A stretch of 64,000 nt of DNA from Muscardinus avellanarius (Eukaryota; Chordata; Mammalia; Rodentia; Gliridae). Position numbers and translations under genes: made by a program. Of this stretch, positions 50,701 through 60,639 are shown one piece after another. The notes under the pieces are model-generated. The model worked only from the letters and a program-made list of their open reading frames with translations. It made no database searches and was not told the DNA's origin. Position 1 is the first letter of the stretch. Every line of letters starts with the position of its first letter. The stretch covers positions 78,028,135 to 78,092,134 of the forward strand of contig OY726569.1 in the NCBI GenBank assembly GCA_963383645.1. Direction: 5' to 3'.

Positions 50701-50799
50701 ACAGATACATAGATCCTTAGAATCTTTTCCCCACAGAATTTTTTCTTTTTCTTTTTGATGTTACAGGGGTTCCTCGAAACCCTTCTACTTTGGGCTACA

Positions 50800-50805
50800 C
50801 TCCCA
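50800..50805. repeat. Target-site duplication, left copy (CTCCCA)
   Basis: CTCCCA directly precedes the LTR's first bases (TGCCAAGACATCC) and is repeated at 60491-60496. Six bases is the duplication length typical of betaretroviruses. Confidence 0.92.
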
Positions 50806-52148
50806 TGCCAAGACATCCTGCTGCCTCGGCATCTATGTGTTGAGACCCCACTCCACATAGTAAAATCAGCAAGGACGCCCCGAGAAGGAGGTATCGTCTC
50901 TGGCTAAAGTACCCCCCACTTTTAGATACCCTTCACTATTATTTCTTTTAACTTTCTACACGAATTGCTCCAGTGATGTGAAATTAGGACTATAAAAAGA
51001 AACTGAGTCCGTGGAGATAAACTTTCTAATAATTTGTCTAAACGTCCTTGGCTCTGCTCAACAATAATGAGAGACTGGCCAGAATTCAGGTACTGTGATA
51101 AGCACCCCAGCTGCAGCAATCACAAATGGCCTCCGACCTTCATCATTAACTCTGGCAAATCCTGCCAAGAGACAGAGAAAAACCTTGTGTGTGACCTTAA
51201 AGAAACAACTTAGCTGCCCAAATACAATAGACCCAAAGAAAAAGACTGTTAACTTTTACCTCAGTGTGAGCACTCCAGGAGACAGAAAAAATGGCCGCAT
51301 AGTTAGAAATGAATATGACAAAATAAAGGACAGACATTCTAAATATATGTATGTATGAAGGAAATGAAATACCGTAAGAGTGGGAGGAGCATTTTTGCAT
51401 GAGGAAGAGCTTATCATAAGAAAGTCCCAACTGGGAAAGAAAGGAATTAGAAAGTTAGAAGCAGGTTGCAGAGAGTTTGTGACAGGGAAGTGGATTATTA
51501 AAGATAAGTGGATTCTTTTAATAGGCTTGTTGTTTAAAGAAGAGTGCTCAGCAGTTAAGAAAATACATCTGACAATTAGAACTAAAAACCTTGTGGTGTT
51601 GTTTGTGGTATTTTGTCTGCCAAACTGTGTTGTGAGTATGCTTAAGCTTTCAGATTCAGAAGATAAGATGCCAATACCTGAATTACCAAATCTCCCCACA
51701 CTTGTTATATGAACTGAGCCCAAAAGATGGAAAGTTCCAGGAAGGGTTAAAAGAAGATTCCCCTGAGAAGCTCCCAAGCCTTGACTATCCTGGGAGGCTG
51801 CCACCTGGAGCTGCTTATCTGCAAGACCTTGGAGAGAAACAGAAGTTAATTCTTCAAAGGCCAACAGCCAGCTGAGAGACACCCACCCCCCTTTCTCTTA
51901 ACTTTACTGGTGAAGTGTATAAATTTCTTGGGTTTTTCATAATAAAGTGTCATTGGCTCAAGAAGCCTTTGTCCACTTCAGGTTTCTTTTCCAAAACGTC
52001 GTAACTAAAAACTTGAGGAATTCATAGAGGGAAAGGAACCGCTGCAGATAAGAATCTGCAGAACGCCGCCTGCCTTTTGACCCATCTTTCTGAGGCCCCC
52101 GACCGCTAGTGGACTTGCCCCCCACAGGACTGAACCCCGCCGGTAACA
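50806..52148 (+). repeat. 5' LTR of the class II provirus
   Basis: 1343 bp from TGCCAAGACATCC to CGGTAACA. It holds a TATA box at 51918-51923 and AATAAA at 51941-51946. The close spacing implies a poly(A) signal upstream of or at the start of a short R region, as in MMTV-type viruses. An open frame of 110 codons (51380-51712, + strand) and one of 208 codons (51256-51882, - strand) lie in U3. Confidence 0.93.
51918..51946 (+). promoter_or_regulatory. LTR TATA box and poly(A) signal
   Basis: TATAAA at 51918-51923 and AATAAA at 51941-51946. The same pair occurs in the 3' LTR at about 60260-60265 and 60283-60288. Confidence 0.75.
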
Positions 52149-52150
52149 AC

Positions 52151-52167
52151 TGGCGTCCAACGTGGAT
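52151..52167 (+). promoter_or_regulatory. Primer binding site, tRNA-Lys1,2 type
   Basis: TGGCGTCCAACGTGGA starts two bases after the LTR. It matches the Lys1,2-type site of HERV-K-like viruses except for one T in place of C at the sixth position and differences at the end. Confidence 0.8.
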
Positions 52168-52185
52168 AGATAACAGGTCGGACCC

Positions 52186-52197
52186 AGAAAGGTAAGC
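52186..52197 (+). promoter_or_regulatory. Leader splice donor
   Basis: AGAAAG|GTAAGC between the primer site and gag is a strong 5' splice site. It is a candidate major donor for subgenomic env RNA. Confidence 0.6.
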
Positions 52198-52321
52198 TAT
52201 CTCTCCTCTTTATTTCTCTAAAAAATTTCAGGCAAAAGGATAGGCTCTCATCAGAGTGGTGCAGACTCGCCGATAAAGGACATCGGTTAAGTACGAGCAA
52301 TTACTACTAAGTTGAAAAGTT

Positions 52322-53921
52322 ATGGGGCATTCACAATCTAGAAATAAGGAATTCTTTGTGTCAGTGCTTAGTCATATGCTTGAGTCTTGAGGACTCAAAG
52401 TTTCAAAGAAAAATCTCACGGAATTTTATGATTTTATTTTAACTGTGAGCTCTTGGTTCCCTGAGGAAGGCAGCCTTTCTTTACGGGACTGGAAAGAGGT
52501 GGGAAGAGATATAAGAAAACATTATGAACAAAAGGGCCCTAATGGAGTGCCTGTACAAGCTTTTAGTTTGTGGTCTCAAATTAGAGACATCCTGAGTGAA
52601 AAATCAGAATTGGAGTGTCTTACAGAAGAGACACCTTCAGATAATGGCAGAAATGAATCTGAGCCGTTAACAAAGCTCTCTCAGGATGAGCAAGGATGTA
52701 GCTCAGATAAATCTTCAGAAAATAAACAGAAAAAACTTGGAAATTCTGATGATTGTGATTTAGACAACTTGGCATGGGAGACATGAAAAAGAGGCGAACG
52801 GAGATCATGAGAATGAATCCGTTGGAAAGATTTATCCTGTAGTTGCCTCAGCTCCTCCCTTGCCTATTAATCAAAACAAATCTCTGCCTGACCCAGGCTT
52901 TCTGGGAGCTATGAAAGAGGCCAGACAAACAGGAGACAGTTCTTTTGCTTTTCCTGTAATACACATTAATGAACAGGAACCTGACTGGGAACCTTTAACA
53001 CTAAAAACTTTGAAAGAATTACAAACAGCTGTTAAAACTATGGGACCAACTTCCCCATATACCTTACAGATAATAGAGATGTTAGCAAATATGTGGCTCA
53101 CACCTTTTGATTGGCATCAAACGGCGAAAGCAGTCTTGAGCCCTGGACAATATGTCCTATGGAAAATAGATTATGAGGATCGAGCAAATGCTCAAGTACA
53201 ATTAGGTTCATCAAAAAGGGGAACTAAACCCACCATGTCCATGTTTATGGGCAGAGATGATTATTCATCTCCCCGATCACAAGTGAAAATTCCTAAAGAT
53301 GTGTTACAAGAAATTTCAAAGATAGCTGTACAAGCCTGGAGTAAGCTTCCTTCTAAGGAAGGCAAACCTACGGTGCTAACAGGAATTCATCAAAAGCAGG
53401 ATGAGCCGTATGAAGATTTTGTAGCTAGATTACAGGAGGCTCTGGAAAGGATGATGCCTCCTTCGGAGGCTAGTGACATTTTGCTCAAACAATTGGCATG
53501 GGAAAATGCTAACAAATACTGTCAGGAACTCATACGACCTATCAAAAAGACAGGCAGTATACAAGATTACATTAAGGCATGCTTAGACGCCTCACCGGCA
53601 GTCATTCAGGGGATGGCGTATGCTGCTGCCATGCAGGGAAAAACATTTGATTCATTTATAAAAGATATTCATAAGGGGACTCCTCGAGCTGGAAAAGGAG
53701 CATGTTTTTCATGTGGCCAGCAAGGACATATGCGTAAGGACTGTGAAGTAACTCATAAGACATTTTATAATAGCAATACTAAGAAACAACCAGATTTGTG
53801 TCCTCGTTGTAAAAAGGGATATCATTGGAGAAAGGACTGTAGGTCGAAGTTTCATAAAGACGGATCTCCGCTGGCGCAGAAATCAAAAAACGAGCTGAGG
53901 GGCACACCCTCAGCCCCGTAA
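52322..53921 (+). pseudogene. gag: Betaretroviral gag, interrupted
   Basis: The frame starts MGHSQSRNKEFF with Gly2, a myristoylation-type start, and stops at TGA 52388-52390. It then stays open through a matrix-like region (WFPEEGSLSLRDWKEVG, VPVQAFSLWSQIRDIL) to a stop at 52784. A frameshift between about 52760 and 52790 moves the coding frame, and capsid continues in the frame that ends at 53921. That part holds a major homology region (DEPYEDFVARLQEAL) and two CCHC zinc knuckles (CFSCGQQGHMRKDC and CPRCKKGYHWRKDC). The last codons spell Pro-Ser-Ala-Pro, a P(S/T)AP late-domain motif at the very C-terminus. Given the two breaks, full-length Gag is not made. Confidence 0.9.
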
Positions 53922-53932
53922 AAGAAAGAGGG
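53885..53932 (+). promoter_or_regulatory. gag-pro -1 ribosomal frameshift signal
   Basis: The heptamer A AAA AAC (53885-53891) is in the gag frame. Seven bases downstream GGGG (53899-53902) can pair with CCCC (53914-53917), and CCCTC (53907-53911) with GAGGG (53928-53932), giving an H-type pseudoknot with an A-rich second loop. An alternative 8-bp hairpin (53894-53901 with 53907-53914) is also possible. The -1 frame is open from here into pro. Confidence 0.8.
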
Positions 53933-54697
53933 ATGTATAACAATAATTCAGAACAAAAAAGGCCAACAATATTCAATATTCCTCGAGCCACTCCTGACAG
54001 CGCAGGATTAGATTTAGCTGCAGGAGGAGATTATATTTTATCAAACATTGATGGAGTGCAACTAGTGCACACCTTAGTGAAAGGCCCTTTACCTCCAGGG
54101 ACCTTTGGCCTTATAATAGGTAGAAGTTCTAATTATAAGAAAAATTTTGAGGTGCTTCCAGGAGTTATAGATGCAGATTATGAAGGTGAAATTAAAATAA
54201 TGGTCAGACCTTTAAAAGAAACAATTCAAATACATAAGAACCAGCGAATAGCTCAATTGTTGCTTATGAAATATGTTAACACTTCAAATCCTGTATTAAA
54301 GTTAAAGAGAGGCACGGAAGGCTTTGGCTCCACTGATGTTGTGGCCTGGTATCAGGAAATCACCCATGATAGGCCACTTAAAAAATTATTAATACAAGGC
54401 AAAGAATTTGAAGGCCTGCTAGATACAGGCGCTGACCGATCCTGCATAGCAGCAAGGGATTGGCCTTCCTCCTGGCCTGTAAAGCAAACGGCCTCTACCT
54501 TGGTAGGATTAGGATCAGCTAATAATGTTAAGCAAAGTTCAGCCCTGCTGAAATGGAACTGTGAAGACAGAGAGGGATTGTTTCAACCTTATATAATAGC
54601 TTCTCTTCCATTTTCATTATGGGGAAGGGACATTATGGAGGCTATGGGAATGCATTTAACAACTATAGATTCCCTTGAGGAGCAAAATTTTTCATAG
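53891..54697 (+). CDS. pro: Betaretroviral pro: dUTPase plus aspartic protease
   Basis: This frame is entered by -1 frameshift; its first ATG is at 53933. The N-terminal part is a trimeric-type dUTPase with the conserved motifs in order: [34 protein letters not shown] and [10 protein letters not shown]. dUTPase hydrolyses dUTP to keep uracil out of viral DNA. The C-terminal part is the retroviral protease, with active site [12 protein letters not shown] and the conserved [11 protein letters not shown] near its end. dUTPase fused upstream of protease is typical of betaretroviruses. The frame is undamaged over 269 codons and ends at TAG 54695. It is expressed only if ribosomes reach the frameshift, which the gag breaks make unlikely. 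Confidence 0.9.
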   Translation, partial: RAEGHTLSPVKERGMYNNNSEQKRPTIFNIPRATPDSAGLDLAAGGDYILSNIDGVQLVHTLVKGPLPPGTFGLIIGRSSNYKKNFEVLPGVIDADYEGEIKIMVRPLKETIQIHKNQRIAQLLLMKYVNTSNPVLKLKRGTEGFGSTDVVAWYQEITHDRPLKKLLIQGKEFEGLLDTGADRSCIAARDWPSSWPVKQTASTLVGLGSANNVKQSSALLKWNCEDREGLFQPYIIASLPFSLWGRDIMEAMGMHLTTIDSLEEQNFS

Positions 54698-54774
54698 GGG
54701 CCACTGATGACTTATATGCAGAAGCAATATCATGGATAACTGATGAGCCTGTGTGGATTAATCAGTGGCCCCTA
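54685..54774 (+). promoter_or_regulatory. pro-pol -1 ribosomal frameshift signal
   Basis: The heptamer A AAT TTT (54685-54691) is in the pro frame, four bases before the pro stop. A perfect 14-bp stem follows: 54695-54708 (TAGGGGCCACTGAT) pairs with 54761-54774 (ATCAGTGGCCCCTA), enclosing 52 bases. The -1 frame is open from the heptamer into pol. Confidence 0.8.
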
Positions 54775-57279
54775 ACTCAAGAAAAAATACAGGCTGTAGA
54801 ACAACTAGTGCAAGAGCAATTAGAAAAAGGACATTTGGAAGAATCAAATAGTCCTTGGAATACTCCAGTCTTTGTCATTAAAAAGAAATCAGGAAAATGG
54901 AGACTGCTCCAAGACTTGAGAGCTATAAACAGCACAATGCGTGATATGGGTGCCTTACAACCGGGACTTCCATCACCAGCAGCGGTCCCTAGAGGGCACC
55001 ACATAACTGTTATTGATCTACAGGATTGCTTCTTTACGATAAAGTTGAATCCTAAAGATTCACAGAGGTTTGCGTTTAGCATACCCTCTAGTAATTTTAA
55101 AAAGCCTTGGCAAAGATATCAGTGGAAAGTCCTGCCACAAGGAATGAAAAATTCTCCAACCTTGTGCCAAAAGTTTGTAGATAAGGCAATCCTAAAAACT
55201 AGAACAAAATTCTCAAATGCTTATATAATTCATTATATGGATGACATTTTGTTGGCTCATTCAAAAAAAGAAATAGTAGAAGAAATTCTTAAGCATTTGC
55301 TTCAGCAATTGACTAAGTATGGCCTTCAGATAGCACCTGACAAAGTTCAACAAAATAGGCCTATAAATTACTTAGGAAAAGTAATATATGATGACTACAT
55401 AATGTCTCAAAAGATGCACATTAGATTGGATAAAATAAAAACATTAAATGATTTGCAAAAATTGTTAGGGAATATAAATTGGGTTAGACCTTACTTGAAA
55501 ATTACAACAGGTGATTTGCATGTTCTGTATGAAGCTCTTAATGGAGACCCAAATCCTAAATCAAAAAGGGAATTAACTCCAGAAATGTTACAGGCATTGG
55601 CCTTGGTAGAAGAGAGGTTACAGGAAGCTAAAGTCAAGCAAATAAATTATGAAAAGCAATGGGATTTTTTGATATTCCCTACCACTTATACTCCTACGGG
55701 GTGTTTGTGGCAGGAAGGTGTGCTAGAATGGATACATTTGCCTCATACACAAGTAAGAATGGTGGCTTCTTATGTTTTGTTGTGTAGTCAATTAATTATT
55801 AAAGCCAGAAATAGATCAAGAGAAATGTTTGGAAGAGAAATGCATAATATTGTGATTCCATATACTAAACAACAGTTTGAAACGTTACTGCAAAATGATG
55901 ATGATTGGGGTATTGCTTTATTAAATTATTTTGGAGAAATTAAATTCAATTTACCAAAACACCCTTTAATAAAATTTGCCAGAGAAGTACAATTTATTTT
56001 TCCAAACACTGTATCTGTGGAACCTTTAAATGAGGCTGTTACTATATTTACTGATGGATCTTCAAATGGAAGATCTGTGGTTTATACACCAGACCACCCA
56101 CCCATAATTCATTATAGTGCAGAGTTTTCTGCTCAGCAAGCAGAAATTTATGCTGTGATATTGGCTTTAACACATTGGAAACAAAAGATTAATTTGTATA
56201 CAGATTCAAAGTATGTGGTTTCAATATTTCCTGCTATAGAAACAGCTCTATTGTCTGGACATTCAAAAATTATTACCTTATTGGAACAATTACAAAAAAT
56301 CATTCAAGGACGTAAAAATAAAATTTTTATATCACATATTGCTGGACATTCTAATTTACCTGGGCCATTAGCTCATGGAAACGCTATGGCTGATTTGCTT
56401 ACCAGGGAAATCTCAATAAATAATGTCATAGAGCAGGCACAATGAAGCCATGCATTGCATCATCAAAATGCTTTAGCTCTAAAAAGAATGTTTCGTATTA
56501 CCAGAGAACAGGCTAGACAAATTGTTAAAATCTGTGAACAATGTCCACTTACTCATAAGATACAGAAAATGGGAGTCAACCCAAAGGGCTTAAAGCCTCG
56601 AATGGTTTGGCAGATGGACGTAACCCATGTACCTGATTTTGGAAGATTGGCATATGTACATGTAACTGTGGACACTTATTCACATGCTCTCTATGCTACA
56701 GCTAGGAGTGGAGAAGCTGTTAAAGATGTCATACAACATTTGATTGCCTGCTTTTCCTATTTGGGAACTCCTAAGAAAATTAAAACTGATAATGCTCCAG
56801 CATATACATCAACTGGTTTCAAAAAATTTTGTGAGAACTGGGAAATTGAGCATGTGACAGGAATACCTTATAATCCTCAAGGGCAAGCAATTATAGAAAG
56901 AACTCATCAAATCCTAAAGTATCAATTGTTAAGGCAAAAGAAAAATCACTATTTCTCGCCTCATCAGGCTCTACATCATGCTTTATTCGTATTAAATCAT
57001 TTAAACAGCAATGATCAAAATCTCACTCCCATGCACAGACATTGGGAAGAAATGCCTTTGACTAAACAGCCACAAGTACTTTGGAAGGACCTGCTTAGTG
57101 GGGTCTGGAAGGGGCCGGATGTTTTGATAACCTCGGGAAGAGGGTATGCATGTGTATTTCCACAGGATGCCTCATCACCCATCTGGATCCCAGACCGACT
57201 CATCAAGCCTTTCCAGGCGAGAAAGACAGAAAAGGAGGAGACAAAAAATGAGGATGAAGGGGATGATGCTGGCATTTAA
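54691..57279 (+). pseudogene. pol: Betaretroviral pol (RT, RNase H, integrase), one internal stop
   Basis: The pol frame opens at the slippery site. Reverse transcriptase shows [20 protein letters not shown] and the catalytic YMDD at 55234-55245. RNase H keeps its four acidic residues ([29 protein letters not shown]). TGA at 56443-56445 then interrupts the frame. Integrase follows in the same frame with an HHCC finger (SHALHH then CEQC), [16 protein letters not shown] and a Glu exactly 35 residues after the second Asp, so D,D-35-E is complete. The frame ends at 57279, overlapping env. All catalytic motifs are present, but the stop separates integrase from RT/RNase H. Confidence 0.92.
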
Positions 57280-57448
57280 GCACTTAAACCTTTCCTCTAC
57301 ACAGGCAAGAGCTACAAGGGAGGCAAGTACCCCCACCTGGAATCAACTTCAGAATCTCACTAAGAGAGCAGAAGAAGCTGTAACTTCTGCAGGGAAGGTT
57401 GTTACAGTGGAAAATATGTTTTTAGCAATGTTAGCAATTATTTCTTTG

Positions 57449-57457
57449 CAGGTACCT
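57449..57457 (+). promoter_or_regulatory. Candidate splice donor inside the env leader (Rec-like transcript)
   Basis: TTTGCAG|GTACCT (cut after 57451) is a strong donor just after the hydrophobic signal, downstream of the arginine-rich segment. HML-2 proviruses have a donor at the comparable place that creates the rec mRNA. No acceptor could be assigned confidently. Confidence 0.45.
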
Positions 57458-59133
57458 AATGCAGAGGGAGTCAGTTATTGGACCTATGTACCTGACCCTC
57501 CCATCCTACATCCTGTGGGATGGGGAGACAGTGATATTATAAAGGTTACAACTAATAATAGTTATATATTAGGAGGTATAGAGGATAGTTCTATTCCACT
57601 GGTATCAAAAACAATAAATTATGAAGGAATGTCTGATACTACTCCAATTTGTGTCACCATGTCAGGAAGGTCGCCTGCAGGGTGCCTTCCCTTAAATTAT
57701 AGAACATTTTTGACTGATGCTCCTGATTATGCTGATAAGAAACGGACAAAGCGTCTGATTTGGGAACTGGAAATGATGACGCTAGGATATCATAATTTTA
57801 ATGATACATATTTGGAAAGGAAATCGCACTTGCCCAACTGTGCGCAGACATACAAAGACCCAGATCAGTTCTGGAATGCTTTTAATACCAGACCAAAATG
57901 GCTTCAATGTAGCTTTAATAAGGCCGCCGTTTTCATACCCAGTGAGTCACAAGACCAAATTCTAGATTTCTCAGTGTCAAGTCCATCTTATGATTATACT
58001 CAGTACTTAAGGAATAATTCTAAAAAATTCAATAATTATCAGCCACAAACTCTAGGGGAGCCACTGCGAAGATGGTTCACTCCAGGCTGGGTGGCACCGG
58101 TGTTTATAACTCATTCTCCCTTTTACAATGGAATAGGCATTCAACCTGAATTGTTTCGTCTCTTTGCGGCCTCAAATATGATTCTTTTAAAGAAGCCTAA
58201 AGAAACTAATTCTGCTCCAATTGGAGTTAAAACATGCATACAATATCCTATGGGAATTTTAGCTGGTAAACCTGAAAATTTAGCTATAAATAGATTTGGA
58301 AGATCTTATCATATTTCATGCAAAAGTTGTATATTTACAAATTGTTTAACATCAGAATTAAATAAGCAATACTCTGTGATTATAATTCTTAAAAGACCAC
58401 AATATGTAATGTTACCAGTAGATTTAAAGGATGATCCTTGGTTTGAAAATCCAGCTTTACAGACACTTAAAGAATTGCAATATTTATTGCGTCCGAAACG
58501 TTTTGTCGCTGCTATATTCTTAGGTGTGAGTGCTTTGATCATGATTTTAACCTCATTAGCAACTGCTACTGCGGCCTTAGTTCAGGAAATACAAACTGCT
58601 ACTTACATAAATGACTTAAGTAAGAATGTCTCTCTAGCATTAGCATAGCAAGAGATTATTGACAGAAAATTGGAAACAAAAGTAGATGCCTTAAAACAAG
58701 CTGTTCTGGGGCTGGGACAGGAAATACAGAATATAAAAATCTTATTGTCCACACGCTGCCATGCCAGTTTTAAGTATATTTGTGTTACCCCTATGCCATA
58801 CAATTCTTCACTTGATTGGAATAATACTAGAAATCATCTGTTAGGTATTTGGAAGGATACAGATATTACACATAATTTGCAGCTTTTACAGTCTGACATC
58901 ACTATTATGAGCAAAGCGCATTTGGATGTTGAAAATATTAAAACTTTGGCTAATTCTTTATTGACAGGTTTAAAAGAACTTAATCCTTTCAATTGGACGA
59001 ATAATATAATTGGCTTTGCAGTCATTGGAGCAATTTTATTTTTCATACTTCTCATGTTTCCAATTGTCTTTCGCCTAATCTGTCGTTCTATCTCTACCAT
59101 TCAACGTGAAACCTATGCCTTTATTTTAAAATC

Positions 59134-59147
59134 AAAAATGGGAGAAA
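59134..59147 (+). promoter_or_regulatory. Polypurine tract
   Basis: AAAAATGGGAGAAA directly abuts the 3' LTR start at 59148. One T interrupts the purines. This is the expected place of the plus-strand primer. Confidence 0.75.
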
Positions 59148-60490
59148 TGCCAAGACATCCTGCTGCCTTGGCATCTATGTGTTGAGACCCCACTCCACAT
59201 AGTAAAATCGGCAAGGACGCCCCGAGAAGGAGGTATCGTCTCTGGCTAAAGTACCCCCCACTTTTAGATACCCTTCACTATTATTTCTTTTAACTTTCTA
59301 CACGAATTGCTCCAGTGATGTGAAATTAGGACTATAAAAAGAAACTGAGTCCGTGGAGATAAACTTTCTAATAATTTGTCTAAACGTCCTTGGCTCTGCT
59401 CAACAATAATGAGAGACTGGCCAGAATTCAGGTACTGTGATAAGCACCCCAGCTGCAGCAATCACAAATGGCCTCCGACCTTCATCATTAACTCTGGCAA
59501 ATCCTGCCAAGAGACAGAGAAAAACCTTGTGTGTGACCTTAAAGAAACAACTTAGCTGCCCAAATACAATAGACCCAAAGAAAAAGACTGTTAACTTTTA
59601 CCTCAGTGTGAGCACTCCAGGAGACAGAAAAAATGGCCGCATAGTTAGAAATGAATATGACAAAATAAAGGACAGACATTCTAAATATATGTATGTATGA
59701 AGGAAATGAAATACCGTAAGAGTGGGAGGAGCATTTTTGCATGAGGAAGAGCTTATCATAAGAAAGTCCCAACTGGGAAAGAAAGGAATTAGAAAGTTAG
59801 AAGCAGGTTGCAGAGAGTTTGTGACAGGGAAGTGGATTATTAAAGATAAGTGGATTCTTTTAATAGGCTTGTTGTTTAAAGAAGAGTGCTCAGCAGTTAA
59901 GAAAATACATCTGACAATTAGAACTAAAAACCTTGTGGTGTTGTTTGTGGTATTTTGTCTGCCAAACTGTGTTGTGAGTATGCTTAAGCTTTCAGATTCA
60001 GAAGATAAGATGCCAATACCTGAATTACCAAATCTCCCCACACTTGTTATATGAACTGAGCCCAAAAGATGGAAAGTTCCAGGAAGGGTTAAAAGAAGAT
60101 TCCCCTGAGAAGCTCCCAAGCCTTGACTATCCTGGGAGGCTGCCACCTGGAGCTGCTTATCTGCAAGACCTTGGAGAGAAACAGAAGTTAATTCTTCAAA
60201 GGCCAACAGCCAGCTGAGAGACACCCACCCCCCTTTCTCTTAACTTTACTGGTGAAGTGTATAAATTTCTTGGGTTTTTCATAATAAAGTGTCATTGGCT
60301 CAAGAAGCCTTTGTCCACTTCAGGTTTCTTTTCCAAAACGTCGTAACTAAAAACTTGAGGAATTCATAGAGGGAAAGGAACCGCTGCAGATAAGAATCTG
60401 CAGAACGCCGCCTGCCTTTTGACCCATCTTTCTGAGGCCCCCGACCGCTAGTGGACTTGCCCCCCACAGGACTGAACCCCGCCGGTAACA
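59148..60490 (+). repeat. 3' LTR of the class II provirus
   Basis: 1343 bp, the same length as the 5' LTR. I read two differences over the whole length: T near 59168 where the 5' LTR has C, and G near 59210 where it has A. It ends CGGTAACA, directly followed by CTCCCA. Confidence 0.93.
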
Positions 60491-60496
60491 CTCCCA
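60491..60496. repeat. Target-site duplication, right copy (CTCCCA)
   Basis: Matches 50800-50805 and continues into the interrupted SINE. Confidence 0.92.
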
Positions 60497-60639
60497 GACC
60501 TATTTTATATTTTTATTTGGAAACAGGGTCTCCTTAAGCCAGTGAGGCTGGCTTCAGAACCTGCGCGATCCTCCTGTCTCTGCCTCCCAAGTGGGGGGAT
60601 TACAATCATGTGCCACCTCGCCTGGCCCCAAATAATTTT

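Larger units (their letters stand above)
57146..59185 (+). pseudogene. env: Betaretroviral env, one internal stop
   Basis: Env overlaps the end of pol in another frame. A basic N-terminus ([11 protein letters not shown], 57215-57247) precedes a hydrophobic signal (MFLAMLAIISLQV from 57416), then the SU start SYWTYVPDPP, an HML-like layout. A furin-type site RPKR lies at 58490-58501, followed by a fusion-peptide-like stretch (FVAAIFLGVSALIMILTSLA). TAG at 58646-58648 interrupts the TM ectodomain. The frame then continues through a Cys pair (CHASFKYIC) and a membrane anchor (IIGFAVIGAILFFILLMFPI, about 59005-59064) to a stop at 59183, 38 bp inside the 3' LTR. The membrane-anchored full protein is therefore not made. 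Confidence 0.9.
50806..60490 (+). mobile_element. Full-length betaretrovirus-like endogenous provirus (class II, HML-like)
   Basis: A 9685-bp element: LTR, Lys-type primer site, leader with splice donor, gag, pro (dUTPase-protease), pol (RT, RNase H, integrase), env, polypurine-rich tract and LTR. gag, pro and pol lie in successive -1 frames as in betaretroviruses, with slippery sites at both joins. The LTRs differ at two of 1343 positions (C/T near 50826 and A/G near 50868 of the left LTR), implying recent integration. Nevertheless gag (TGA at 52388 and a frameshift near 52760-52790), pol (TGA at 56443) and env (TAG at 58646) are each interrupted; pro is open. As it stands it cannot make full Gag, Pol or Env. 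Confidence 0.95.
50745..60630 (-). repeat. Minus-strand SINE split by the provirus
   Basis: The SINE right half (GGGGTTCCTCGAAACCCTTC...CTACACTCCCA) ends at 50805. It resumes at 60491 with CTCCCAGACCTATTTTATAT and runs to CACCTCGCCTGGC near 60626. Removing the provirus and one CTCCCA gives a continuous SINE, which fixes the integration site. Confidence 0.9.

Noticed and set aside
51256..51882. Calling the antisense LTR frame a gene
   Set aside because: Its presence in both LTRs follows from their near identity; there is no start context or homology. Kept only as a finding.
50806..60490. Provirus as an intact, infectious-competent element
   Set aside because: Stops in gag, pol and env and a gag frameshift are directly visible.
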